In this document: one piece after another, positions 1 to 8,592 of the stretch
Layout of the letters: the number at the start of each line of letters is the position of its first letter
Numbering within the stretch: the stretch's first letter is position 1
DNA from: Microbispora triticiradicis
GTDB lineage: Bacteria > Actinomycetota > Actinomycetes > Streptosporangiales > Streptosporangiaceae
Assembly: GCA_003260025.2 (NCBI GenBank)
Contig: QFZU02000005.1
Coordinates: forward strand, 1-52,944
Direction of reading: 5' to 3'
DNA length: 52,944 bases
Notes under the pieces: model-generated
What the model was told of the DNA's origin: nothing
Databases searched by the model: none
The model's input: the letters and a program-made list of their open reading frames with translations, nothing else
Made by a program: the position numbers and the translations under genes

Positions 1-1095
1 GACCAGGGCGACGAGCGCGCCCGTTCCGACCGCCACCGCCCAGGGCCTGCGGCGCGGGCCCGCCGGAGCCGGCGCGGTGACCGGCGCGGGGGTGGGAGTG
101 CGCCCGGCGTCCGGCGCGGGCACGGATGCCGGTACGGACGCGGGCAGGGGCGTGGGCCCGGACAGGGGAACGAGAGCCGGAGCGGTCGCCTCGCCCTGGT
201 GGAACAGCGGCACGAACCGGGCGAGACGCGGCGGCTGCCGGGGACGCGGCAGCACCGGGTCGGCCACCCGCCCGGTGGCCACCGCGTGCAGGTGCTGCAT
301 CGCCAGGTCGGCCGTCATCCTGACATCGGGGTCCTTGACCAGGAGCCCCGCGATGACCGGGGCCAGCGGCCCGGCCCGGTGCATGGGGCCGGACTCCTCG
401 TACATCACCGCGGCCAGCGTCGCGAGCGCGTGACCCCGGTTGAACGGCGAGTGCCCCTCCACCGCCAGGAACAACGTCACCCCGAGGGACCACAGATCGG
501 ACGCCCGCTGCGCCTGCCGTCCCGCCGCCCGTTCGGGGGCGATGAACGCCGGTGTCCCCACGAGCATGCCGGTGCGGGTGACGGGGGAGTCGTCCTCCAT
601 CGCCGCGATGCCGAAGTCGGTCAGCACGACCCGGCCGTCCTCGGCGAGCAGGACGTTGTCGGGCTTGACGTCCCGGTGCAGCACCCCGTTGGCGTGCGCG
701 ACCCGCAGCCCGGCCAGCACCTGCGCGCCGATCTCCGCCACCCGGCGCGGCGGAAGCGGTCCCTCGTCGCGGATGACCGACCCCAGCGTCCGGGACGGCA
801 CCAGTTCCAGCACGATCCAGGGGTAGCCGCCCTCCTCGAAGGCGTCGTACACCGCCGCCACGTTCGGATGGCTGATCCGTCCGGCCGCCCTGGCCTCCCG
901 GAAGGTCCGGATCGTGAAGACGTCCCGTTCCGTCCCGGTCATCTCGGCGGACTGGTGCAGTTCCTTGACGGCGACCTCGCGTTCGAGCACCTGGTCGACC
1001 GCGCGCCACACGGTGCCCATGCCGCCCCGCCCCAGCGGCTCGATCAGGCGATAGCGTCCTGCCACGACACGTTCGGAGGTCTGCGCATCAGCCAT
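1..1095 (-). CDS. Membrane Ser/Thr protein kinase, C-terminus cut by window edge
   Basis: Hanks-type (PknB-like) kinase. The reading frame stays open from ATG at 1095 to base 1 (365 codons), so the C-terminus lies outside the window. Visible motifs in order are the glycine loop GRGGMGTVWRA, AVKEL with the ATP-anchoring Lys, catalytic loop HRDVKPDNVLL, DFGIA, and GTPAFIAPE of the activation segment. A Pro/Ala-rich linker follows, then RRRPWAVAVG and small hydrophobic residues that look like the start of a transmembrane helix just as the window ends. An extracytoplasmic domain is therefore expected but unseen. It lies 92 bp downstream of a second kinase on the same strand, so the two may be co-transcribed. 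No strong Shine-Dalgarno sequence precedes the ATG. Substrate unknown. Confidence 0.93.
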   Translation of the reverse strand, partial: MADAQTSERVVAGRYRLIEPLGRGGMGTVWRAVDQVLEREVAVKELHQSAEMTGTERDVFTIRTFREARAAGRISHPNVAAVYDAFEEGGYPWIVLELVPSRTLGSVIRDEGPLPPRRVAEIGAQVLAGLRVAHANGVLHRDVKPDNVLLAEDGRVVLTDFGIAAMEDDSPVTRTGMLVGTPAFIAPERAAGRQAQRASDLWSLGVTLFLAVEGHSPFNRGHALATLAAVMYEESGPMHRAGPLAPVIAGLLVKDPDVRMTADLAMQHLHAVATGRVADPVLPRPRQPPRLARFVPLFHQGEATAPALVPLSGPTPLPASVPASVPAPDAGRTPTPAPVTAPAPAGPRRRPWAVAVGTGALVALV

Positions 1096-1187
1096 GGTTG
1101 TCGCGCTACCCCGGTTGGGGGAACGCATGCGACATCGTTACCTTTCTGGGACAAAAGGCTTCTGGCATGTACGCGTCGGCTGGATCG

Positions 1188-3161
1188 TCATCCGGGCTGG
1201 AAGGTGCGGGCGAAGACCTTGAAGTATGACAACCCGGAAGTCCAGCGGGCGTCGCTCACCTGCCAGTAGAGGGCGACGCACCGGCCGTCGGCGAGCCGGA
1301 AGGCGCGGTCGAGCACCCGCACCTTCCCGCTGCTGACCGTGTGGGTGAACTCCCAGTCGGCGGAGGGAACGCCCAGGTAGGTGCCCGGTGTGATGCCGAT
1401 GCGTTCGTAGCCGCGCAGGTATCCCTTCTCGGTCGAGGCCTCCTCGACCGTGCGCACGGCGCTGACCGGGTCGTCGGTCTCCCAGGGGGTCAGGTCCACC
1501 TGCAGGTAGTCCCGGCCGTTCGGGGCGTGGAAGCGCACCCGCGTGGCCTCCCTGCCGTACGGGGTCCAGCCGGAGGGCAGGCCGATCGTGAAGCCCAGCG
1601 GGTCGCGGTGGGTCCGCCAGCCGGCGGGCAGCGTGGCGGCCGGCCGCGAAGACGGCTCTTTGGACGGCTCCTCTGACGGCTCCTCTGACGGCTCCTCGGA
1701 CTGCTCGGGCGACGGAGGTCCGGAGGTCGGCCCGGTGTAGGGACTCGGCTCGCCGGTGCCGTCCGACGTGGAGTCGCCCGTGGAGTCGCCCGTGGAGTCC
1801 CCTGTGGAGTCCCCAGTGGTGCCGGTGTCGTTGCCGGTGCCGTTCTCGGAGGCCGACGCGGAGTCCCGGCCGACCTGCCCCGCGACGAGCGTCTTGTAGC
1901 CGTACCACCCGCCCACCACGACGCCCACGATCAGCACCGGGAGCAGGACCAGCAGGGCCACTTTGCCTGCCGGGCCGCGCCGCGCGCCGGACTGTCCCGG
2001 AGCAGGGGGGAGGGAGTGCGGGGGGTGTGTTGCGGCCGCGCCGTACGCGCCGGGGCCGGGCTGCCCCGGACCCTGCGGCACGCTCTGCCAGGAGCCGCCG
2101 TACGGCTGGGCCCCCGGCGGCGTCTGCTGCCAGTGCGCGCCGGACGGCTGTCCCGGCGGGGGTGGGCTCGTCTGCCAGGAACCGCCGGACGGCTGTCCCG
2201 GCGGGGGTGGGCTCGTCTGCCAGTGACCGCCACCGGGCGGCGGCGATCCGGAGGGCGCCGGCTGCCAGGAACCGCTCGGCGGCTGCTGCGGCCCGGACGG
2301 GTTCGGCTGCCAGGAGCCGGGCGGGGGCGCGGCGGCCGCCGGTCCCGGGCCGGCCGCGATGGCGGCGTTGAGCAGGGCGGCGGTCTCGGCCGGGGAGATG
2401 CGGTGGGCCGGGTCCTTGCGCAGCAGGCCTTCGAGCACGGGCGTGAGGGCCCCCGCCCGCAGGGGCGGCGCGGGATCGTCGTGCAGCACGGCCGCCATCG
2501 TGGCCACCGCCGAGTTGCGGTCGAACGGCGTCCTGCCCTCCACCGCGGCGTACAGCGTCGCGCCGAGGGACCACAGGTCGGACTCGGGGGTCGCGGGATA
2601 GCCGTTGAGCCGCTCGGGCGGCAGGAACGCGGGAGTGCCGGTGATGCCGCCGGTCATGGTCAGCGCGGTCTCCTCCGGCATGGTCGCGATGCCGAAGTCG
2701 GTGAGCACGACCCGGGTCTCCCCGCTGAGCAGCACGTTCTCCGGCTTCACGTCCCGGTGCAGCACTCCGGCGGCGTGCGCGGTGCACAGCGCGTCGAGGA
2801 CCTGCAGGCCGATGGCGGCCACCCGGCCGGGCGGGAGCGGGCCCTGGTCGCGCAGCGCCTGGCCGAGGGAGCGCGACTGGACGAGTTGCATCACGATCCA
2901 GGGCCGGCCGTCCTCCTCGATGACGTCGTGCACGACGACGACGTTGGGATGGTCGATGCGGCCCGCCGCCCGCGCCTCGCGGATCGTCCGGCGGTTGAAC
3001 GTGTCCCGGTCCTCTTCCGAGGTGGGATGGTAGAGCACCTCTTTCACGGCCACCGTACGGTCGAGCAGGTCGTCATGGGCACGCCAGACGACGCCCATGC
3101 CCCCGCGGCCGATCGGTTCGAGCAGGCGATATCTGCCCGCCACCCGACGCTCTTCGTCCAC
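1188..3161 (-). CDS. Membrane Ser/Thr protein kinase with extracellular C-terminal domain
   Basis: 657 aa Hanks-type kinase. GTG start at 3161, preceded by GAGGAGG-type SD. The kinase domain spans about residues 8-265: GRGGMGVVWRA, AVKEV, HRDVKPENVLL, DFGIA. The activation segment reads GTPAFLPPE, so the usual APE is PPE. Residues about 275-395 are a Pro/Gly/Gln linker with repeated SGGSWQTSPPPPGQP-like units. A single TM helix (about 400-422, VALLVLLPVLIVGVVVGGWYG) follows, then a TGDS/SEEP repeat spacer, then an extracytoplasmic domain of about 140 aa beginning near GWRTHRDPLGFTIGLP. That domain resembles the C-terminus of the kinase at 19.7-22.2 kb (same GF-x-LP-x-GW start and ADWEFT core), so these two kinases may sense related ligands. 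Substrates unknown. Confidence 0.95.
   Translation of the reverse strand: MDEERRVAGRYRLLEPIGRGGMGVVWRAHDDLLDRTVAVKEVLYHPTSEEDRDTFNRRTIREARAAGRIDHPNVVVVHDVIEEDGRPWIVMQLVQSRSLGQALRDQGPLPPGRVAAIGLQVLDALCTAHAAGVLHRDVKPENVLLSGETRVVLTDFGIATMPEETALTMTGGITGTPAFLPPERLNGYPATPESDLWSLGATLYAAVEGRTPFDRNSAVATMAAVLHDDPAPPLRAGALTPVLEGLLRKDPAHRISPAETAALLNAAIAAGPGPAAAAPPPGSWQPNPSGPQQPPSGSWQPAPSGSPPPGGGHWQTSPPPPGQPSGGSWQTSPPPPGQPSGAHWQQTPPGAQPYGGSWQSVPQGPGQPGPGAYGAAATHPPHSLPPAPGQSGARRGPAGKVALLVLLPVLIVGVVVGGWYGYKTLVAGQVGRDSASASENGTGNDTGTTGDSTGDSTGDSTGDSTSDGTGEPSPYTGPTSGPPSPEQSEEPSEEPSEEPSKEPSSRPAATLPAGWRTHRDPLGFTIGLPSGWTPYGREATRVRFHAPNGRDYLQVDLTPWETDDPVSAVRTVEEASTEKGYLRGYERIGITPGTYLGVPSADWEFTHTVSSGKVRVLDRAFRLADGRCVALYWQVSDARWTSGLSYFKVFARTFQPG
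1651..1710. repeat. 12-bp tandem repeat, 5 copies, in kinase linker
   Basis: Five near-identical 12-bp units (consensus gacggctcctct) at 1651, 1663, 1675, 1687 and 1699. On the minus strand they encode the SEEP repeat of the extracytoplasmic spacer. The unit is a multiple of three, so copy-number change would keep the frame. Confidence 0.85.
1768..1815. repeat. 12-bp tandem repeat, 4 copies, in kinase linker
   Basis: Four units of gtggagtcgccc, the last two with cccct/cccca endings. On the minus strand they encode the TGDS repeat just outside the TM helix. Confidence 0.85.
2143..2227. repeat. 45-bp tandem duplication in kinase linker
   Basis: A 45-bp unit starting at 2143 is repeated at 2188, nearly identical through 2227. 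It encodes the cytoplasmic Trp-containing WQTSPPPPGQPSG unit twice. Confidence 0.8.
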
Positions 3162-3546
3162 CCGCCCCTCCTCGAAACCCCCTGAATGGTCCCACAGGCG
3201 GGCGCCCGGCCGTCCGCCGTGCCGAAAATCCCGGGGACGGCGGGCACTTCGGAAGACCGGACAGGGACGGGGACGCGCGCACGGCTCGCAACCGTCACCC
3301 GCCCTCCGGCGCGCGAACCCGATGCTCAGTCGTTATGGCGCGTTATAAAAGGCGGATTCGGTTCGCTTGGACTGTGCTGACCTGCGAGAACGCCTTATCT
3401 CACACTTTCTCTCATTGTCGCGTGACATTTTCGACACATCTCGCCAGTCTTGTCCGGTTTATTCCCCTCTAATACTGTCCGCAGTGAATTTGTCGTTTCC
3501 GGACGGACCTCCCCCCGAGACGACCCGTCCCCCGCCTGGAGGCGAA
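3162..3546. other. Divergent intergenic region, AT-richer promoter zone
   Basis: 385 bp between the kinase (minus) and the M14 peptidase (plus), with no convincing gene. From about 3330 to 3500 the base composition is clearly less GC-rich than the surroundings. It contains promoter-like hexamers such as TATAAA near 3344 and TAATAC near 3472. No -35/-10 pair with ideal spacing was certain, so the promoter assignment is tentative. The frame is open upstream of 3547, but that extension lacks coding character. Confidence 0.5.
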
Positions 3547-6399
3547 ATGCGGTTGCGCACGACCACGTGCGGAAGATCCCCCTACGGCATGGCGCTCGGC
3601 GCCGCGGTCCTGGTGTCGGCCGCGATCGCGCTGACGCCGGTCCCACCCGCGCAGGCCGATCCGGCCGTGGCCGCCGGGAAGAATCCCCCCGCGCCGTGCG
3701 GCGATTCGAGCGCGCACCTGGACCAGGTGCCCACCCCCGAGCAGTTCTTCGGCTTCCCGCTGGGCAAGGGACAGCCCCGGGTGCTCACGACCGAAGAGAT
3801 CACCAGGTACGTGGAGGCCGTCGGCCGCGCCTCGGACCGGGTGGTCACCGGCACGATGGCGCGCAGCGTGTCCGGCCAGGGCCTGCCCTACGCCATCGTG
3901 TCCGACGCCCGCCACGTGGTCCCGGGACAGCTGAAGAAGATCACCGACCAGATCCGTTCGCTGCGCGACCCGAGGACGCTGCGGGCGGACAAGGCCACCC
4001 GGATCGCCGAGGAGGCGCCCGCCATCGTCTGGATCGCGGGCAACGTGCACGGCGGTGAGAAGAGCGGCGCCGACGCGGCGCTCAAGACCCTGTACGAACT
4101 GGCCGCCGGCCTGTCCTGCGACGTGGCCAAGCGCAACGACAACCTGCTCACGGTCATCGTGCCGACCCAGAACCCGGACGGCCGCGACGCGAACCGCAGG
4201 CAGAACGACTACGGGTTCGACCTCAACCGGGACTGGTTCGCCCGCACCCAGCCGGAGACCGACGCCAAGATCGACATGCTGCGGGCGTACCCGCCGCAGG
4301 TCTTCGTCGACGCGCACGAGATGGGCGGGCGGCAGTACTTCTTCCCGCCCAACGCCGACCCGATCCACCACGAGATCGCCGACCAGCCGGTGAACTGGAT
4401 CAACCGCATCGGCGCGGCGAACGCCGCGGGCTTCGGCTACAACGGCGCGTGCGGCGCCGCGGTCAGCACCGAGTGCTACTTCAACTACGCGACGTACGAC
4501 CTGTTCTACATGGGGTACGGCGACAGCGTCCCGGCCGCCGGCTTCGGCGCCGCCGGCATGACGTTCGAGAAGGGCAGCACGTCGGCCGTCGAGGACCGGG
4601 TGCAGCAGCAGTTCAACACCCAGTGGGCGACGACCGGGTGGGCCGCCGACAACCGGCGCGAGGTCCTGGACGGCTACTTCTCGATCTGGCGGACCGCGCT
4701 CGCCGAGGGCGCCGCCGGCGCCCTGGAGCCGAACGAGGTCGTCCAGCCCGCCAACACGGTCCGGTTCCCGGTGCCCGATGTCACCATCCGGTCGTACTTC
4801 CTGCTGCCCGGCCGGCAGATCGGCGACGTACGCAGGCTGGTCCAGCGGCTCCGCCGCATGGACGTCGAGGTCTACCGGGTGAAGAAGCCCGTTCAGGTGC
4901 CGACCGCCCACGTCTTCGGCGGGCGCACGGCGCGCGACGTGACCGTGCCGGAGGGCGCCTACTGGATCCCGATGGACCAGCCGCAGAAGCACTGGATCCA
5001 GGCGGTCATGGGCGAGGACCCCTATGTCCCGTTCCCGTACTTCTACGACGTCTCCTCGTGGAGCAACCCGCTGCTCGCGGGGGTGGACACCATCACCACC
5101 GGTGACGTGGTGTCGCCGAAGGCCGACCCCGTCAGGGACATCGACGGCGGCGTGGCCTTCGGGGCGCAGCGCGGCGGGTCCTACACCTACCCGATGGACT
5201 CGGCCGCCGCGTCGGAGCTGACCTTCCGGCTGCTCGCCAAGGGAATCCCGCTGACGCGCGACACCAGGAGCGGGCTCGTCGGCCTGCCTCTCACCGCGAT
5301 CGGCCGCGACGAGCTGGACGAGCTGGCCGAATCGCTCGGCGTCACCGTGGAGGGCCGGCCCGGGCAGGTCTCCGGCCCCGCGCTGCGCACGCCCGACGTC
5401 GGCCTGTTCGCCGGCACCGGCGTCTCGACGACCTCCGGCTCGTACGGCGAGGCGCGGTACGTGCTCGGGGCCCGCTGGGGCCTGGACCTCACGCCGGTCA
5501 CCACCGCCGACGTCAACGGCAACACCCCGGCCTTCACCGGGCGGACCGTCCTGCTCGTGCCGGACGGCAGCAGCTCCAACGGCGGGCTGACCGCGCAGGG
5601 CCTGGCCAACCTCAGGCAGTGGGTGGCCGCGGGCGGCACGTACGTCGGGCTGCGCAACGAGGGCACCCGGGTCGCCCGGGCGGCGGGCCTCACCTCCACC
5701 ACCGAGAAGGCCAAGCCGACCGGCTACCAGGTCATCGGCTCGCACTTCCGGGTCGACGTGAGCGCGGGCAGCCCGGTCGCGCTCGGCCGTCCCGCCGAGG
5801 ACTTCCAGTTCAACAACGGCGACCCCATCCTGAACCCGAGCCAGACCGGCGTGAACGTGCTCACCTATCCGTCCGGCGACACGTTCTGGTCCAACGGCTA
5901 CACCGTGGGAGCCGAGGCGCTGAAGGGCACGGCCTCCCTCGTGGACGAGCCGAACGGCGCCGGGCACGCCGTGCTGTTCGCCTACAACCCGCTGTTCCGG
6001 GCGTACAACGAGAACGGCATCCACCTCCTCGCGAACGCGCTGCTCTACCCGGCCGGGGCGCCCGCCGCGCAGCAGCGCGCGCTCGCGGCGCCGACGCCGG
6101 GGCAGGCCCAGTCGCCGGTGGAGTCGCTGCGCGCCGCCGCGGCTAAGGCGGAGGAACCGCCCAACCTGGGTGGCGAGTGGCGTCCGATCGTGATCGAGGT
6201 GGCCGCGCCCGACCTCGCCCGGACCCAGGCCGTGGTGGCCCGGTACACCGGCGCGGCGAGCACGGCGACGGCGGGAGACTCGGCGTACGTCACGATCCCG
6301 AACCCGGACGGGCTGGCGGCCGACGAACACCCCTTCGTCCGCGACCTGGTCCGGGACCTCGGCGCGGCGGGCATCCCGCTCCGCTCCGTCGTCGCCTGA
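3547..6399 (+). CDS. Secreted M14 family zinc carboxypeptidase-like protein
   Basis: 950 aa. ATG at 3547 was chosen because GGAGG lies just upstream and the protein then starts with a Sec signal peptide (Arg/Lys-rich start, hydrophobic stretch about residues 14-30, PPAQA-D cleavage site near 37). The M14 signature is present: zinc ligands in the H-x-x-E motif (NVHGGE, His168 and Glu171), third ligand His257 (VDAHEMGG), and likely catalytic Glu341 (MTFEKGS). An FDLNRDW segment typical of the family is also present. At 950 aa it is far longer than a bare M14 domain (about 300 aa). The C-terminal 550 residues look like accessory extracellular domains, including a ThuA/GATase-like stretch around LLVPDG. 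It is followed by a GC-rich hairpin and an M1 peptidase in the same orientation, suggesting joint extracellular peptide breakdown. Confidence 0.93.
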   Translation: MRLRTTTCGRSPYGMALGAAVLVSAAIALTPVPPAQADPAVAAGKNPPAPCGDSSAHLDQVPTPEQFFGFPLGKGQPRVLTTEEITRYVEAVGRASDRVVTGTMARSVSGQGLPYAIVSDARHVVPGQLKKITDQIRSLRDPRTLRADKATRIAEEAPAIVWIAGNVHGGEKSGADAALKTLYELAAGLSCDVAKRNDNLLTVIVPTQNPDGRDANRRQNDYGFDLNRDWFARTQPETDAKIDMLRAYPPQVFVDAHEMGGRQYFFPPNADPIHHEIADQPVNWINRIGAANAAGFGYNGACGAAVSTECYFNYATYDLFYMGYGDSVPAAGFGAAGMTFEKGSTSAVEDRVQQQFNTQWATTGWAADNRREVLDGYFSIWRTALAEGAAGALEPNEVVQPANTVRFPVPDVTIRSYFLLPGRQIGDVRRLVQRLRRMDVEVYRVKKPVQVPTAHVFGGRTARDVTVPEGAYWIPMDQPQKHWIQAVMGEDPYVPFPYFYDVSSWSNPLLAGVDTITTGDVVSPKADPVRDIDGGVAFGAQRGGSYTYPMDSAAASELTFRLLAKGIPLTRDTRSGLVGLPLTAIGRDELDELAESLGVTVEGRPGQVSGPALRTPDVGLFAGTGVSTTSGSYGEARYVLGARWGLDLTPVTTADVNGNTPAFTGRTVLLVPDGSSSNGGLTAQGLANLRQWVAAGGTYVGLRNEGTRVARAAGLTSTTEKAKPTGYQVIGSHFRVDVSAGSPVALGRPAEDFQFNNGDPILNPSQTGVNVLTYPSGDTFWSNGYTVGAEALKGTASLVDEPNGAGHAVLFAYNPLFRAYNENGIHLLANALLYPAGAPAAQQRALAAPTPGQAQSPVESLRAAAAKAEEPPNLGGEWRPIVIEVAAPDLARTQAVVARYTGAASTATAGDSAYVTIPNPDGLAADEHPFVRDLVRDLGAAGIPLRSVVA

Positions 6400-6439
6400 T
6401 CCATCCCGCACAATCCCCCTGCGGCGTCACACATGTCCC

Positions 6440-6468
6440 GCCGGGCGGCCGGTCTCCGGCCGCCCGGC
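6440..6468 (+). terminator. Perfect 13-bp GC hairpin between two peptidase genes
   Basis: Arms 6440-6452 and 6456-6468 are perfectly complementary with a 3-nt TCT loop, 40 bp after the M14 stop and 28 bp before the M1 start. There is no T-run. It fits a U-less actinobacterial terminator or processing hairpin; it could also reduce read-through into the M1 gene. Confidence 0.6.
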
Positions 6469-6495
6469 GCTGCCGGAACCATCGATAGGAGCCCC

Positions 6496-7926
6496 ATGAC
6501 ATCGCCTCGTACCCGCCGGGCGGCGCGGTTCGGCGGCGCGGCGCTCGCGGCCGCGCTGCTCACCGCGACCCAGGCGACCGCCTCCCTCGCGGCGCCCGGA
6601 AACCCCGGTGAGCCCCGCTATTCCGCCGGCGCCCCCTCGCTCGGCGACCCGTACTTCCCGGACCAGGGCAACGGCGGGTTCGACGTGCGGCACTACGACG
6701 TCACCTTCGCGTACGACCCCGCCACCAAGATCATGGACGCCACGACGGTGATCACCGCCGTCGCCACCCAGGACCTCGATCGGTTCGACCTCGACTTCCG
6801 CGGTCCGGAGATCACTTCCCTGAAGGTCGGCAAGCACCCGGCCGCGTTCCGCCGGGACGGGCAGGAACTCATGATCACCCCGCGGCCGAAGCTCAAGGCC
6901 GGGGAGACCTTCACCGTCACGGTGGCGTACAAGGGGACCCCGCCGGTCATCACCGACCCGGACGAGTCGATCGAGGGCTGGGTGCCGACGGACGACGGCG
7001 TGTTCGTGCCGGGCGAGCCGCAGGGCGCCCCGGCGTGGCTGCCGTCCAACGACAGCCCTAAGGACAAGGCGACGTTCACCTTCCGCGCGACGGTCCCCGA
7101 GGGCGTCACGGTCGTCGGGAACGGCCGCCTGACGTCCAAGACGACCACGAACGCGAAGACCACGTTCGTCTGGGAGTCGGCGGAGCCGATGGCGACCTAC
7201 CTCGCCACGGTGACCCTGGGGAACTTCGTCGTCGCCGAGACGACGACTCCCGGCGGCGTCCCCGTCTACACGGCGGTGGACCCGCGCCTGGTGACGCAGT
7301 CGGCGGGCGCCGTCGCCCGGATCCCCGACATCCTGGAGTACTTCTCGTCCGTCTTCGGGCCGTACCCCTTCGACACGGCGGGCGCGATCATCGACCGCGC
7401 GCCCGACGTCGGGTACGCCCTGGAGAGCCAGACCAAGCCGATCTTCTCCAGCGCGCCCAGCGTGGGCACGATGGCGCACGAACTCGCCCACCAGTGGTAC
7501 GGCGACAGCGTGTCCCTTGGCAGATGGTCCGACATCTGGCTGAACGAGGGCTTCGCGACGTACGCGACCTGGCTGTGGACCGAGCACAGCGGCGGCGCCA
7601 CGGCGCAGCAGACGTTCAACAGCTCCAGCAACTACGGGCGCGCGGCGACCTCGTCGTTCTGGCAGATCGTCACGGCCGATCCCGGCCCGGAGGACATGTT
7701 CGGCAACGTGCCGTACAACCGGGGCGCGATGACGCTGCACGCGCTCCGCGGCAAGATCGGCGACACCGCCTTCTTCCGGCTCGTCAAGGACTGGGCCACC
7801 GAGCACCGGTACGGCACCGTGAGCACCGCCGACTTCGTCAGCGCGGCGGAGAAGGTCTCGGGCCTGGACCTGAAGGCGTTCTTCGACGTGTGGCTCTACC
7901 AGAAGGGCAAGCCCACCTCCTGGTAG
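6496..7926 (+). CDS. Secreted M1 family aminopeptidase
   Basis: 476 aa, gluzincin aminopeptidase of the M1 family. ATG at 6496 gives a clean signal peptide (residues 1-33, ending SLAA-PG) and has an AGGA-type SD. Zinc and catalytic site: HELAH at 328-332, with the third ligand Glu351 in WLNEGFATY, the standard HExxH-18-E spacing. The exopeptidase GxMEN motif is replaced by GYALES near 307-311, so N-terminal recognition may be altered. It is short for M1: the N-terminal beta domain and thermolysin-like domain are present, but the long C-terminal helical domain of PepN-type enzymes is missing, as in other compact secreted actinobacterial members. It follows the M14 peptidase on the same strand and converges with a response regulator only 27 bp away. 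Confidence 0.94.
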   Translation: MTSPRTRRAARFGGAALAAALLTATQATASLAAPGNPGEPRYSAGAPSLGDPYFPDQGNGGFDVRHYDVTFAYDPATKIMDATTVITAVATQDLDRFDLDFRGPEITSLKVGKHPAAFRRDGQELMITPRPKLKAGETFTVTVAYKGTPPVITDPDESIEGWVPTDDGVFVPGEPQGAPAWLPSNDSPKDKATFTFRATVPEGVTVVGNGRLTSKTTTNAKTTFVWESAEPMATYLATVTLGNFVVAETTTPGGVPVYTAVDPRLVTQSAGAVARIPDILEYFSSVFGPYPFDTAGAIIDRAPDVGYALESQTKPIFSSAPSVGTMAHELAHQWYGDSVSLGRWSDIWLNEGFATYATWLWTEHSGGATAQQTFNSSSNYGRAATSSFWQIVTADPGPEDMFGNVPYNRGAMTLHALRGKIGDTAFFRLVKDWATEHRYGTVSTADFVSAAEKVSGLDLKAFFDVWLYQKGKPTSW

Positions 7927-7953
7927 GTCCCTCCCGGTGGACGCGCGGCCGGA

Positions 7954-8592
7954 TCATGATCGAAGCCTTAGGGCGAGCTGGATCCGGTCGCGCAGGCCCA
8001 GTTTGCGCAGCACGCTGGAGACGTGGTTCTTCACCGTGCCCTCGCTGATCGACAGGCGCGCGGCGATCTCCCGGTTGGCCGCTCCGGCGGCCACCATCCG
8101 CGCCACCTCCAGCTCGCGCTCCGACAGCAGCTCCCGACCGGGGAAGCCGGCCGAGCCCTGCAGCGGAAGCTGACGCAGCTCGGCGACCAGCCGGGCGGCC
8201 ACCGGGCTGCCCAGCACCGTCTCCCCGCGGCTCACCCGGTGGACGGCCGCGACCAGTTCCTCGGGCGAGCAGTCCTTGAGCAGGTAACCGGTCGCGCCGC
8301 CGCGCAGCGCGCCGAAGATGTACTCGTCCTCGTCGAAGGTGCTGAGCACGATGACGGCCACCTGCGGATGCTCGGCGGCCAGCCGGGCGATCAGCTCCAC
8401 GCCGTTCATGCCCGGCATCCGCATGTCCACCAGCGCGACGTGCGGGCGGCACTCGCCGACGACGTGCAGCGCCTCGTACCCGTCGGCCGCCTCGCCCACG
8501 ACCTCGACGCCGTCCTCGACCTCCAGCAGCTTGCGCAGCCCCTGCCGCATGAGCGCCTGGTCGTCGATCAGCACCACCCTGACCCGCGTCAC
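7954..8592 (-). CDS. LuxR/NarL-family response regulator
   Basis: 212 aa cytoplasmic DNA-binding regulator. GTG start at 8592 overlaps the stop of the upstream histidine kinase by a GTGA junction, implying translational coupling. Receiver domain residues 1-120: acidic pocket D10/D11, phospho-acceptor D56 (LVDMRMP), conserved Lys in YLLKD near 106. C-terminal GerE/LuxR helix-turn-helix about residues 147-212 (LLSERELEVARMVAAG, then REIAARLSISEGTVKNHVSSVLRKLG). It is the partner of the kinase encoded just upstream; the regulon is not visible here. Confidence 0.96.
   Translation of the reverse strand: MTRVRVVLIDDQALMRQGLRKLLEVEDGVEVVGEAADGYEALHVVGECRPHVALVDMRMPGMNGVELIARLAAEHPQVAVIVLSTFDEDEYIFGALRGGATGYLLKDCSPEELVAAVHRVSRGETVLGSPVAARLVAELRQLPLQGSAGFPGRELLSERELEVARMVAAGAANREIAARLSISEGTVKNHVSSVLRKLGLRDRIQLALRLRS

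Noticed and set aside
3469..6411. 980-codon open frame antisense to the M14 peptidase
   Set aside because: Arg/Val/Gly-rich shadow product caused by high GC at codon third positions of the real gene; no domains.
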